In this document: positions 1 to 8,312 of the stretch, piece by piece
Position numbering within the stretch: position 1 is the stretch's first letter
How the letters are laid out: each line of letters begins with the position of its first letter
Source of the DNA: Planctomycetota bacterium
GTDB taxonomy: Bacteria; Planctomycetota; UBA1135; UBA2386
Reading direction: 5' to 3'
DNA length: 64,000 nt
Assembly: GCA_016794425.1 (NCBI GenBank)
Contig: JAEUHR010000047.1
Span: 62,001-126,000, forward strand
Notes under the pieces: model-generated
Told to the model about the DNA's origin: nothing
Database searches by the model: none
Seen by the model: the letters and a program-made list of their open reading frames with translations, nothing else
Program-made: the position numbers and the translations under genes

Positions 1-84
1 GGCGTCCCACGCCGCGGCACCGCCACAAGCCGCGAGCAGCGGCAGGGCGGTCAGCAGCAGCGGGCAGCACGGGCTTTGGCGCAC
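1..84 (-). CDS. Partial lipoprotein (N-terminal 28 residues only)
   Basis: Only the start of this gene lies in the window; it runs off the left edge. The reading frame from a GTG at 84 gives a short basic start, a run of leucines and alanines, and the lipobox LAAC, with the cysteine at residue 20. The product is probably anchored in a membrane by a lipid. The upstream sequence GGAGGAAGG ends 18 bases before this GTG. A nearer ATG pair at 95/92 hits a stop after 14 codons, so GTG is preferred. It follows the last HtrA-like gene by 7 bases and is likely the next gene of the long envelope operon. Function unknown. Confidence 0.55.
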   Translation of the reverse strand, partial: MRQSPCCPLLLTALPLLAACGGAAAWDA

Positions 85-91
85 GCGCGCA

Positions 92-1381
92 TCATCGCCC
101 TTCCTCCGGCGCCGGCAACGGAAAGGACGCCGGCAGGTCGGCGTTGGTGTCGCGCTTCTGCTCCGACCACGGTGCGTCGAGCAGCGTGACGACCTTCTGG
201 ATCGGTTCACCCTGGCCGTCGTCGCGCCAGGTCAGGGTCACGGTGTCACCGCCCAGTCGCGCACCGAGCAGCATCTGCAAGTGCGGGCCGTTCTGCACCT
301 CGATGCCGTCGAGCGCGACGACGACGTCGCCCTTGCGCAGGCCGGCGGCGGCAGCGGCGCCGTCCTTCGGCGCGCCGGCGATCTTGGCGCCGGGGCCGAG
401 GTGCGACGGCTCGAGGTGCACGCCGAGCCAGCCGCGCTGCAGCACCTGGCCCTGCTGCATGCGGGCCAGCAGGTCGGGAATGTCGGCGATCGTCACCGCG
501 AAGCCGATGCCCGAGTCGTACCACTCGACGCCGGCGTTGCGGCCCGACGGCGACAGCGGCACCGCGATGCCGAGCACGCGGCCGTGCACGTCGACGACCG
601 CGCCGCCGTAGTTCGCCGGCGACGTGTAGGCGTCGATCTGCAGCGCGCGGCCGTAGAGGCGCTTCTTCGCGCTGACGATGCCGAGGTGCACGGTCGGCTC
701 GTCGGCGGCGAACGTGCGGCCGAGCGCGAACGCCCACTGCCCGACCGCGACCTCGGCCGGCGGCACGAAGGTCGGCACCGGCAGCCCTTCGGCGGCGATC
801 TTCACCAGCGCGAGGCCGCGGCTGGTGTCCTCGCCGGCGCGTTCGGCGTGGAACGTGCCGCGCCCCGGCACCGTGATCAGCACCGTGGTCGGGTCGAAGT
901 TCAGCGCGAAGCGCGACACCAGGATCCAGCCGTCGGCGGTCAGCACGACGCCGGTGGTCTTGCCGCGCGTCTGCTGGAAGCCTTCGGGCACCAGCGGCAG
1001 CTTCGGCTTCTTGTCCGCGTCGGGCTTCCGCTCGCCGTCCTTCGGCTCGCCGTCTTTCTTGTCGCCTTCGGGCACGGGTTCGCCCTCGGGCGCCGGCGGC
1101 TCCGGCTGCTCCGGCTGCTCCGGCGGCTCCGGCGGCTTCGCCTTCGGCGCCGGCCGCGGGCGCGGCGGGCCGTCGCCGTCGATCGGCACGTCGGGGCCGA
1201 GCACGCGGCGCGTGCCGCCGAACGTCTCGACCGTGACCACGAACGGCGCCGCGGCCGCGATCGCGCGCTGCAGCACGGGCTCGAGGTGTTGGAACTCGTC
1301 GGCGTCGACGCGCTGCTGTGCCGCTGCGGCGGCGCCGAGCAGCAGCGCCGCGACCACCGGGAGCGGACGGGCGGCGTTCAC
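92..1381 (-). CDS. HtrA-like PDZ protein with lost catalytic triad (pseudoprotease C)
   Basis: A 429-residue exported protein with a signal peptide at about residues 1-22. A long Pro/Glu/Lys-rich linker at about 69-130 is inserted between the first strand and the rest of a trypsin-like fold. A PDZ domain lies near residues 290-400. The fold is recognisable as the HtrA/DegP family, but the active-site positions are changed. The histidine site reads ILVSRFAL, the aspartate site SRGLALVK, and the serine site SPANYGG, with Y258 in place of serine. It should not cleave by the usual mechanism. A binding, chaperone or regulatory role is inferred. The GTG start at 1381 overlaps the previous stop as GTGA, so it is translationally coupled to the preceding HtrA-like gene. 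Confidence 0.82.
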   Translation of the reverse strand: MNAARPLPVVAALLLGAAAAAQQRVDADEFQHLEPVLQRAIAAAAPFVVTVETFGGTRRVLGPDVPIDGDGPPRPRPAPKAKPPEPPEQPEQPEPPAPEGEPVPEGDKKDGEPKDGERKPDADKKPKLPLVPEGFQQTRGKTTGVVLTADGWILVSRFALNFDPTTVLITVPGRGTFHAERAGEDTSRGLALVKIAAEGLPVPTFVPPAEVAVGQWAFALGRTFAADEPTVHLGIVSAKKRLYGRALQIDAYTSPANYGGAVVDVHGRVLGIAVPLSPSGRNAGVEWYDSGIGFAVTIADIPDLLARMQQGQVLQRGWLGVHLEPSHLGPGAKIAGAPKDGAAAAAGLRKGDVVVALDGIEVQNGPHLQMLLGARLGGDTVTLTWRDDGQGEPIQKVVTLLDAPWSEQKRDTNADLPASFPLPAPEEGR

Positions 1382-2421
1382 TTCGGTTCCTCCGCGAGCA
1401 CGAGCTCGCCGTCGACGATCTTGGTGCCGCGCTTCCAGACCAGTTTGACGGTCTGGCCGGCCGCGTAGCGCGCCAGCACGTCGCGGAACTCGCGGCAGGT
1501 GCGGATCGACCAGTCGTCGATGCGCACGATCAGGTCGTCGGGCCGCAGGCCGAGCTGCGCGGCCGGCGAGCCCGCGATCACGCGTTCGACGTAGGCCGGC
1601 GGCGACTGCCGGCCGGCCTGCTCGAACAGCACGACGCCGGTCCACGCCGGCACCTTCGTGACGACGGTCTGCTCGCGCCGCTCGCCGAGCACGTGCTGCT
1701 CCAGGTACGGCAGCAGGTCGCGCGTCGGGATCGCCGCCGACAGCATCGTGTTGGTCTCCTTGCTGTCGAGCAGCCGCAGGTTGAGCCCGATCCAGCGCCC
1801 GTCGAGCGTGAACAGCCCACCGCCGTAGTGGCCGGGGTTGTTGCACGCGTCGGTCAGGATCACGTCGCCGTCGTACTTCACGTCGGCCAGCCGGTAGCGC
1901 AGCGCCGTGTTGGCGCGGCCGACGACGACGCCGAACGTCGCGCTGACCTTCTCGGAGAACTCGGCGAGGCGGAACGCATTGCCGATCGACACCACGAACT
2001 GGCCGGTACGGAACCCGGCGTCCTGCTCGGCCGGCGGCCACAGCGGCCGCAGTTCGCCGTGCACCTGCGCCGGATCGATCTTCAGCAGGCGCAGGCCGAG
2101 TTTCGGCTCCTCGGGCAGCAGCAGTGCGTCGTGCACCGAGCCGTCGTAGAGCACGACGCGCGTCTTGCCCTTCTGGATCATGATCTGGTCCAGGGTCAGG
2201 ATGTGGCCGCGGTCGCTGACGATCACGCCGGTGGCGTAGGCGCTGATCGTCGCGAGGCCGGACGCGCCGTGGATCTTGACCACGCTCGGCAGCACCGCGT
2301 CGATGGTCTGCTCGATGCGCGTCTGCGGCTTGCGCTCGTCGAACGACCAGGCCTTGCCGAAGTCCGCGGTCTGCGCGGGCAGCAGGCTGGCGAGCAGGAA
2401 CAGCGCGAACGCAGTGCGCAT
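1378..2421 (-). CDS. HtrA-like PDZ protein with lost catalytic triad (pseudoprotease B)
   Basis: A 347-residue protein with a clear signal peptide (residues 1-17), a trypsin-like domain (about 35-240) and a C-terminal PDZ domain (about 255-340). Relative to active HtrA, the His motif is replaced by ILTLDQI (75-80) and the Asp region reads KLGLRLLK. The GNSGG loop has become GHYGG, with Y199 at the nucleophile. All three catalytic residues are gone while the glycines that shape the loop remain, so a folded but inactive periplasmic protein is likely. The start ATG overlaps the stop of the active HtrA paralogue upstream (ATGA), suggesting they are made together and may form a hetero-oligomer. 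Confidence 0.85.
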   Translation of the reverse strand: MRTAFALFLLASLLPAQTADFGKAWSFDERKPQTRIEQTIDAVLPSVVKIHGASGLATISAYATGVIVSDRGHILTLDQIMIQKGKTRVVLYDGSVHDALLLPEEPKLGLRLLKIDPAQVHGELRPLWPPAEQDAGFRTGQFVVSIGNAFRLAEFSEKVSATFGVVVGRANTALRYRLADVKYDGDVILTDACNNPGHYGGGLFTLDGRWIGLNLRLLDSKETNTMLSAAIPTRDLLPYLEQHVLGERREQTVVTKVPAWTGVVLFEQAGRQSPPAYVERVIAGSPAAQLGLRPDDLIVRIDDWSIRTCREFRDVLARYAAGQTVKLVWKRGTKIVDGELVLAEEPK

Positions 2422-4217
2422 CAGGGCCTCCGGAAACGCGCGTCGTCGGGGTCGACGATGGTCACGTCGCCGCCGCGCCAGCCCGGTTCGAACACGCCGT
2501 CGACGGTGACGCGCAGCTCGGTGCCGCGCACGTGGTGTTCGACGCGGGCGCGCCGCAGCGGGTCGCGGAACGCGAACCCTGCCGGGCTGCCATCGGTGTG
2601 CAGCCACACCTCGCCGTCGCCGTCACCTCGCACCGCGAAGCGCCAGGCGGGCCGGCCGAACACCTGCACGCCGCCGAGCAGCTCGGTGCCGGCCAGGCGA
2701 TGGACTCGTTCGACCTGGCTGCACAGCAGCGGGTTGCAGACGAACTCGCGGCGAACCCGTTCGGCTTCGTCGCTGGTCAGGTCGCGCACCTGCTCGCCGT
2801 CCCGCGCGAAACCGCCGTCGCCGAGCCAGACCAGCACCAGCGGCCCGATCGTCAGGCACAGCCGGTCGCCGTCGCGCCGCACCACCGTCGCCGTGCCGTC
2901 GGGGCCCGTGCGCGTCCATTGCAGGGCCGTCGCCACGTCGTCCTCGATCCGCCCCATCTCGTGCAGCAGCACCTGCGCCGCGAACCGCCGGTTGTTCGCG
3001 CTCGCGAGCCGTCCGCCCGGCCCGTCCTTGCTCGAACCGGTGTCCAGCGTCGCCAGCCGCAGCACGACTTCGCGCTCGTCGCCGAACGAATCGTCCGCCT
3101 GCCGCGGCCGGTAGCCGACCGACACGATCGTGCCGGCGGGCAGCACGCCGACCATCGTCGCCAGCTGGTTCGCCGAGCGCACTTCCTGGCCGTTGAAGCG
3201 CGTGATCTCGTCGCCGAGCGCGATGCCGGCGGCGGCCGCGACCGAGTCCTTGAACATCTGCTGCACCAGCACGGTGCGCCGGTGGTTGGCGCCGGTGCCG
3301 CTGGTCATGAACCACGCGCTGAGGTCGAGCGTGCCGTGTTCGGCGTGGCGGCCCGCCATCAGGTCGGGCAGGAAGTTGCGGATCTGGTTGCTGGCGATCG
3401 CGAAGCCGACGCCGACGTTGACGCGGCCGCGGTCGCCGATCGAGATGCGGCCGTTGATGCCGACGACCTCGCCCTGCTCGTTGAACAGCGGGCCGCCGGA
3501 GTTGCCGGGATTGACCGGCGCGTCGACCTGGATGCAGTCCGGGTAGACCAGCATGCGGTTGCCGGAGCCTTCCTGGTAGCGGTGCGTGCCGCTGACGATG
3601 CCGAACGTCACCGTCGGCGTGAAGTCGGTCGCGAGCAGGAACGGATTGCCCATCGCGAACACGGTCTGGCCGACCAGCAGCGCGTCGCTGTCACCGAGCG
3701 GGCGGAACGGCCAGGTCTGCCCGTCGTGCTTCGGCAAGAGACGCAGCACCGCGAGGTCGCTGCCCGGATCGATGCCCAGCACCTCGGCCTCGTAGAGCAG
3801 GCCGTCGGGCAGACCGACCTTCTTGTGGCGGTAGTGCGCGGCGCCGCGCGGCAGGTGCTCGGCGCGCCAGGCCTGCTGCCACTGCGCGAGCAGTGCGCCG
3901 TCGTTCGCGGCCAGATCGGGGTGACGCTGGCGCAGCGCGTCGAGTTCGGCGGCCGGCGGCGCCGGCGGATCCGGCAGTCGGAAGCCCTCGTCGGGGTCAC
4001 CGACGACGTGGTAGTTCGTCAGCACGAACCCGGCCGGATGGAACACGACGCCGCTGCCGCCGCCGGGCGCGTCCATCGCCATCACCGAACAGACCGCGGC
4101 CGCGCACTCGGCCATCACCTGCGTGCGCCGCGCTTCGGCGGCCAGCACCGCGGCCAGATCCGGATCCTGCTGCGGCAGCAGCACCGCCGCGAGCAGCGCG
4201 CCACCGAGCGCGGTCAT
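2421..4217 (-). CDS. HtrA-family serine protease with PDZ domain and long C-terminal extension
   Basis: A 598-residue exported trypsin-like protease, predicted to degrade or sense misfolded envelope proteins. A signal peptide covers residues 1-15. The triad is complete: H70 in TNYHVV, D154 in SDLAVL and S240 in NPGNSGGPL. A PDZ domain follows at about 300-390. The last 200 residues have no family I recognise; they are rich in beta strands and Trp and might be a lipoprotein-carrier-like barrel. The start overlaps the previous stop as ATGA, and its own stop overlaps the start of an inactive paralogue. It is the only member of the three tandem HtrA-like genes that should be enzymatically active. 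Confidence 0.9.
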   Translation of the reverse strand: MTALGGALLAAVLLPQQDPDLAAVLAAEARRTQVMAECAAAVCSVMAMDAPGGGSGVVFHPAGFVLTNYHVVGDPDEGFRLPDPPAPPAAELDALRQRHPDLAANDGALLAQWQQAWRAEHLPRGAAHYRHKKVGLPDGLLYEAEVLGIDPGSDLAVLRLLPKHDGQTWPFRPLGDSDALLVGQTVFAMGNPFLLATDFTPTVTFGIVSGTHRYQEGSGNRMLVYPDCIQVDAPVNPGNSGGPLFNEQGEVVGINGRISIGDRGRVNVGVGFAIASNQIRNFLPDLMAGRHAEHGTLDLSAWFMTSGTGANHRRTVLVQQMFKDSVAAAAGIALGDEITRFNGQEVRSANQLATMVGVLPAGTIVSVGYRPRQADDSFGDEREVVLRLATLDTGSSKDGPGGRLASANNRRFAAQVLLHEMGRIEDDVATALQWTRTGPDGTATVVRRDGDRLCLTIGPLVLVWLGDGGFARDGEQVRDLTSDEAERVRREFVCNPLLCSQVERVHRLAGTELLGGVQVFGRPAWRFAVRGDGDGEVWLHTDGSPAGFAFRDPLRRARVEHHVRGTELRVTVDGVFEPGWRGGDVTIVDPDDARFRRP

Positions 4218-5431
4218 CGCTGCACGACGTGGGCACAGACCCACGCGCAGAAGTCGCCGAGGTCGTAGTTCTTGCCGAAGTCGCACTCGATCGCGAGCGT
4301 GCGGCAGCGGCCGAGTTCGACCGACACCGGCAGCGCCGCTGTGCCGCGCACGAGCGGCGGCGACTCGTAGGCGACGCGCCCGTCGACCAGCACGCGGCAG
4401 ATCGCGTGCGCGGCCGGCCCGCCGCGGTCGTCGATGCCGATGCGTGCCTCGAACAGGTCGTAGGCACCGCCGAGGTCGTAGGTGAGCCGCGTGCGCGGCA
4501 CCATGCCGATGCCGCGCGCGAACGCTTCGCCGGCGATCACGAAGCCCGGACCGGCCGGCGTGCGGTCCACGCCCCACGGCCAGACGCGGTCGAACGCCGG
4601 CGTCTGCTCGACCTTCGGCGACAGTTCGCCGAGGCGCACCAGCCGGTCGCTCTGCACGTCGAGCCGCGCCAGCGCCGCCAGCGGCACCAAGACCTCTGCG
4701 CCCTCGTCGATGCGCAGTCGGGCCTCGGCCTGCAGCTCGAGCAGCCGTCCGACCAGCGTCTCGCCGGTCGCCAGCACGAGCGCGGTGCGCGGCTTCGGCT
4801 GGCGATCCGGCGCGAAGCCGGTGTTGCGGCCGAACACGATGCCGGTCGTCGCGACCAGCGGGAAGTCGTAGGCCTGCCCGCGCAGCAGGAAGTCGACGCG
4901 GTCGTCGCTGAAGCCGGTGATCGTCACCAGCGAACGGTGCGCCTGGCCGTCCTTCTGCACGAACAGCACGTCCTCGTTGTCGGGCGGCTGGTCGAAGTCG
5001 GCCGTGAGGCGGGGCGGCTCCGGCCGCTCGGCGCCGCCGTGCCGCAGCGCGCGCACGGCCGCGATCGGCAGTTCGACCGTCACGCCGGACGGCAGCTCGA
5101 CCACGAGGCGCGACGCGGCACCGTCTGCGGCGGCGCGGCCGCGCAGCGCCTTCGCCGGCAGTTCCTGGCCCGAACGCAACCAGACGCGGTGCGGCGCGGT
5201 CGCCGGCAGAGCGGTCGGCGCATCCGCACGCACGAACGACGTCACCTCGGCCAGCGCCAGCGTCACCGCGCCGTCCGCCTGCGCCAGCGTCGCGCGACCG
5301 TCTGCGTCGACCGTCAGCGCGCCGACCAGCGTGCGGCCGTCGACGGTCCGCAGTTCGCCCGGCAAGCCCTGCGTCGGCGCGACCGCGGCGAGCCACAGCG
5401 CCGCGGTGGCTGTCAGGCCGCGCACGGTCAC
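4214..5431 (-). CDS. Exported NPCBM-domain protein
   Basis: A 405-residue exported protein. After a signal peptide (about 1-22) come several small beta-rich segments of the kind GRTLVGAL and GETLVGRLLEL, seen in many planctomycete secreted proteins. The C-terminal part from about residue 265 resembles the NPCBM/NEW2 carbohydrate-binding fold. Its hallmarks here are a GIGMVPRTRLTYDL strand, an FEARIGIDD strand and a final FGKNYDLGDFC segment. A role in binding glycans at the cell envelope is inferred from the domain alone. The GTG start at 5431 overlaps the previous stop (GTGA); a second in-frame GTG at 5425 is also possible. Cotranscribed with the HtrA-like genes. Confidence 0.72.
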   Translation of the reverse strand: MTVRGLTATAALWLAAVAPTQGLPGELRTVDGRTLVGALTVDADGRATLAQADGAVTLALAEVTSFVRADAPTALPATAPHRVWLRSGQELPAKALRGRAAADGAASRLVVELPSGVTVELPIAAVRALRHGGAERPEPPRLTADFDQPPDNEDVLFVQKDGQAHRSLVTITGFSDDRVDFLLRGQAYDFPLVATTGIVFGRNTGFAPDRQPKPRTALVLATGETLVGRLLELQAEARLRIDEGAEVLVPLAALARLDVQSDRLVRLGELSPKVEQTPAFDRVWPWGVDRTPAGPGFVIAGEAFARGIGMVPRTRLTYDLGGAYDLFEARIGIDDRGGPAAHAICRVLVDGRVAYESPPLVRGTAALPVSVELGRCRTLAIECDFGKNYDLGDFCAWVCAHVVQR

Positions 5432-6438
5432 CGCGGACCCTGCGCCTGGCCGAGCTTCTTGTAGTACTGCTCGAGCATCTTCTGGTACTGCGGCGGCAGC
5501 CCCTGCTGCACCGCGGTCTCGATCTTCTGGCGCTCGGCGTCCTTCATCTCGCCCCAGCGATCGGCGAGCGTGCCGCGCTTCTCGAGGTTGCCGACCGTGC
5601 CCTCGCCTTCGGGCAGCGCGGACTTGGCCGCCGGCGCCGACGACGGTCCGAGGCCCGAAGCCGGTCCCGAGGACTGGTTCTCCATCTCCTCGAACTGCTC
5701 GATCAGCTTCTGCAGCTCTTCGACGTAGTGCTCCTGGTCGACCTGGACCGGCTGGTCGGTCTTCTGCTGCTTCAGGTCGCGCGAGGTCTTCTTCATGCCG
5801 TCGGCGAGCTGGTGCAGCGGGTTCTCCTGCTGGCGCTCGAGTTCCTGCATGCGCTGGTGCGCGGCGGCGCGGAAGCGCTCGCTGGCCTCGGGAAACCACT
5901 GCAGGAACGCGCGGAAGCGTGGGATCGCGAGTTCGGGCCGCGGGATCTCGGCCAGCGACTGCGCATAGAAGTACGCCGCCTCACCGTCGAGCGGCGACAG
6001 GTTGACGTTGGCACGCAGGTAGTCGTTCAGCACGTCGACGGCGCGCTCGGGGTCGTCGCTGTCGAGGAACACGCGCGCCAGGTGGTAGCGGACGTGCGCC
6101 TGCAGCAGCAGGTCCTGCGTGCCGGCCAGCACCTTGGTGAGCTCCAGCGCGGCCGCCGGGTCGCCGGCCTCGTGGCAACGCACCGCGGCGTCGAACGCCG
6201 GCACGACCGCGCGCAGCAGGTCGTCGGCGGCGCGCGCGAGTCCCGACTCGTCGATGCGTTGGCCGAAGGTCTGCAGCTGCGCCGGCGTGGCGCCGAGCTT
6301 CTGCGCCAGCGCTTCGAACCTGGCGCGGTCGAACGGCGCGAACGGGCTCTGTACGCCGCCCTGCGCCGCGGTCGACACCGGCAGCGCGGCCAGCGCGGAG
6401 AGACAGATCGCGGCGAGACGCAACGAGGCGGCGCGCAT
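5428..6438 (-). CDS. Exported TPR protein
   Basis: A 336-residue protein with a signal peptide (about 1-25) followed by helical repeats with tetratricopeptide character at about residues 70-190, for example ARVFLDSDDPERAVDVLNDYL. The second half (about 195-335) is charged, rich in Gln, Glu and Lys, and predicted coiled or disordered. It holds no catalytic motif. TPR proteins usually serve as docking surfaces, so a scaffold for the envelope complex made by this operon is inferred. Its ATG shares one base with the upstream stop (TGATG), and its stop overlaps the NPCBM gene, so both junctions look translationally coupled. Confidence 0.75.
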   Translation of the reverse strand: MRAASLRLAAICLSALAALPVSTAAQGGVQSPFAPFDRARFEALAQKLGATPAQLQTFGQRIDESGLARAADDLLRAVVPAFDAAVRCHEAGDPAAALELTKVLAGTQDLLLQAHVRYHLARVFLDSDDPERAVDVLNDYLRANVNLSPLDGEAAYFYAQSLAEIPRPELAIPRFRAFLQWFPEASERFRAAAHQRMQELERQQENPLHQLADGMKKTSRDLKQQKTDQPVQVDQEHYVEELQKLIEQFEEMENQSSGPASGLGPSSAPAAKSALPEGEGTVGNLEKRGTLADRWGEMKDAERQKIETAVQQGLPPQYQKMLEQYYKKLGQAQGPR

Positions 6439-8312
6439 CAGCGGCCCTCCTCGGCGTCGTTCTCCTTGCCGAGCTTGACCGCGAGCTTGCGCGTCAGATC
6501 GCGCACGCGGGCCTGCTTGGCCGACAGGTCGTCGGACCTGGAACGGCCCGCGTCGCCCGCCTTCTGCTCCGCCGGGACGCCGTCGAACTCCTTGGTGGCC
6601 TTGTTCACCCGCTCCTGCAGGAAGCGCAGCATCTTCAGTTCGGCCGAGACGGGCACGAGTGGTGGCTGACCGCCATTGCAGTTCCCGCCCTGCCCGGCCT
6701 CCTTGCGTTCGATCGTGCGGCGCAGCGAGTCGATCAGCAGTTCGAGCAGGTCCTCGACCGCGCGCTGGCGCTCCTGCACCGGCAGGTCGGTCTGTTGTTC
6801 GCCGAGCCGCTGCGCGACCTCGCGCAGCTCGTCACGCAGCTGTTCGACCATCGACGGGAACAGCGCGGTGGTGCCGTCCTCCTCGAGCAGCTTCAGCGCA
6901 TCGGCGGCCTCGAGCTGCAGATCGGTCTCGCCGGCCGCGACGGCCTGCACCTTCTCGGCCAGCGCCGCCGGCAGCGCGCCGCTGGCGGTCAGCACGTTCT
7001 GCCGCGTGCCGTCGAGCGTCTTCGTCTGCAGCGAGAGCTCGCGCTGCGCGTGCAGCATCGCGGTAAACCGCTCCTCGAGCGCGCGCAGCACTTCGTCCTG
7101 CAGCTGCTGCCGCAGCTGCGCCAGCGCCTCGTCGAGTTCCTGCTTGGCGGCGTCGAGGTCGTCCTTGGCGTCCTGCTGCTTCTGCTTCGCCGGCTTGTAT
7201 TCCTTGAGCTGGCCGGCCGCCGCACGCTGCTTGGGCACCGCCTGCTGCACGCGCTGGCGGCCCGGCGTCGGCTTCTCGGCCGGATCGTCGGGCGAGTCGG
7301 ACTGCTCCGACTGCTCCATGTCGCGCGACAGCCCGTCGGTCGACTGCTGCGTCGCTTCCTGCTTCTTCGCCAGCTGCTCGAACGGCAGCTTCAGCAGCTC
7401 ACGGCGCGCCTGCTCGGCCATCGCGTCGAGCTCCTCGACGGTGCGACGCAGCTCTTCGATCGCCTGGTCCTGGTCCTTCAGCGACGGCTCGGCGCGGTTG
7501 TCGCCGAGCTGCTGCTGCGCATTGCCCATCGCCTGCGCGGCCTGGCCGGCACTCTTGCTGCTCTTGCCCGAACCCGGCGCCGGCTTCGCGTCGGGCTTGG
7601 CGCCAGGCTGCAGCGCCGCGGCGTCCTGTTCGAGCTTGGCGAGGTCCTGCGCCAGCTTCTGGGTGTCCTGCTGCAGCTGGCCTTCCTTCTCGGCCAGCGG
7701 CCGCGTCGCGTCGGCGGCGCTGCCGGTGCCGAGCTGGTTGGTGGCCGCACGCAGGCCCTGCTGCTGCGCCAGCAGCGCCTCGGTGCGCTGCTTCTGCGCC
7801 TCGATTTCGGCCAGGTGGCGCTGCAGGTCCTCGAGCCGCGCCGATTCGGCCTTCTCCTCGCCCTGCTCCTTGGCGAGCTTGTCGACGCGATCGCGGAACG
7901 CCTGCAACCGCGCGATCTCCTCCATCAGCTTGCGCAGGTCGACGTTGCGGTTCTGCAGCAGCTCGTAGAGGCGGCCCAGGTCCTGGCGCAGTTCGGTCAT
8001 CACCGCCAGCGCGTCGTCCCAGCGATCCTGCTGCATCAGGCTGCCGGCGTGTTCGAGCCGCTGGTGCAGCTTCTTCTCCTGCACGAACGTCAGGCCCGCC
8101 GCGATCAGCCGGCTGTCCTCGGGCTCCGACTTCTGCAGCACGACCATCAGCTTCTGCATGCGGTCGGTCAGCTCGCGGAACTTCGTGCGCGCCAGTTCCT
8201 GCTGGTGGGCCGCGCCCTGCGCAACCGGCGCCTGCGCCGGCAACGCCGGTGCGAGCGGCGACGCGAGCGCGAACAACAGGGCGACCACGACGGCCAGTCC
8301 TCGTGCGATCAT
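6438..8312 (-). CDS. Exported long coiled-coil protein
   Basis: A 624-residue protein with a signal peptide (about 1-27). Nearly the whole remainder is alpha-helical, very rich in Gln, Glu, Leu, Arg and Lys with heptad spacing, such as ELRRTVEELDAMAEQARREL. A Pro/Ser/Asp-rich break occurs near residues 330-350. No enzymatic motif is visible. A short GGNCNGG loop near residue 550 carries the only obvious cysteine. Proteins like this sit next to DUF4175-like and vWA genes in planctomycete genomes and may act as a structural rod or tether in the envelope; that function is inference. The ATG overlaps the upstream stop (ATGA). Confidence 0.75.
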   Translation of the reverse strand: MIARGLAVVVALLFALASPLAPALPAQAPVAQGAAHQQELARTKFRELTDRMQKLMVVLQKSEPEDSRLIAAGLTFVQEKKLHQRLEHAGSLMQQDRWDDALAVMTELRQDLGRLYELLQNRNVDLRKLMEEIARLQAFRDRVDKLAKEQGEEKAESARLEDLQRHLAEIEAQKQRTEALLAQQQGLRAATNQLGTGSAADATRPLAEKEGQLQQDTQKLAQDLAKLEQDAAALQPGAKPDAKPAPGSGKSSKSAGQAAQAMGNAQQQLGDNRAEPSLKDQDQAIEELRRTVEELDAMAEQARRELLKLPFEQLAKKQEATQQSTDGLSRDMEQSEQSDSPDDPAEKPTPGRQRVQQAVPKQRAAAGQLKEYKPAKQKQQDAKDDLDAAKQELDEALAQLRQQLQDEVLRALEERFTAMLHAQRELSLQTKTLDGTRQNVLTASGALPAALAEKVQAVAAGETDLQLEAADALKLLEEDGTTALFPSMVEQLRDELREVAQRLGEQQTDLPVQERQRAVEDLLELLIDSLRRTIERKEAGQGGNCNGGQPPLVPVSAELKMLRFLQERVNKATKEFDGVPAEQKAGDAGRSRSDDLSAKQARVRDLTRKLAVKLGKENDAEEGR

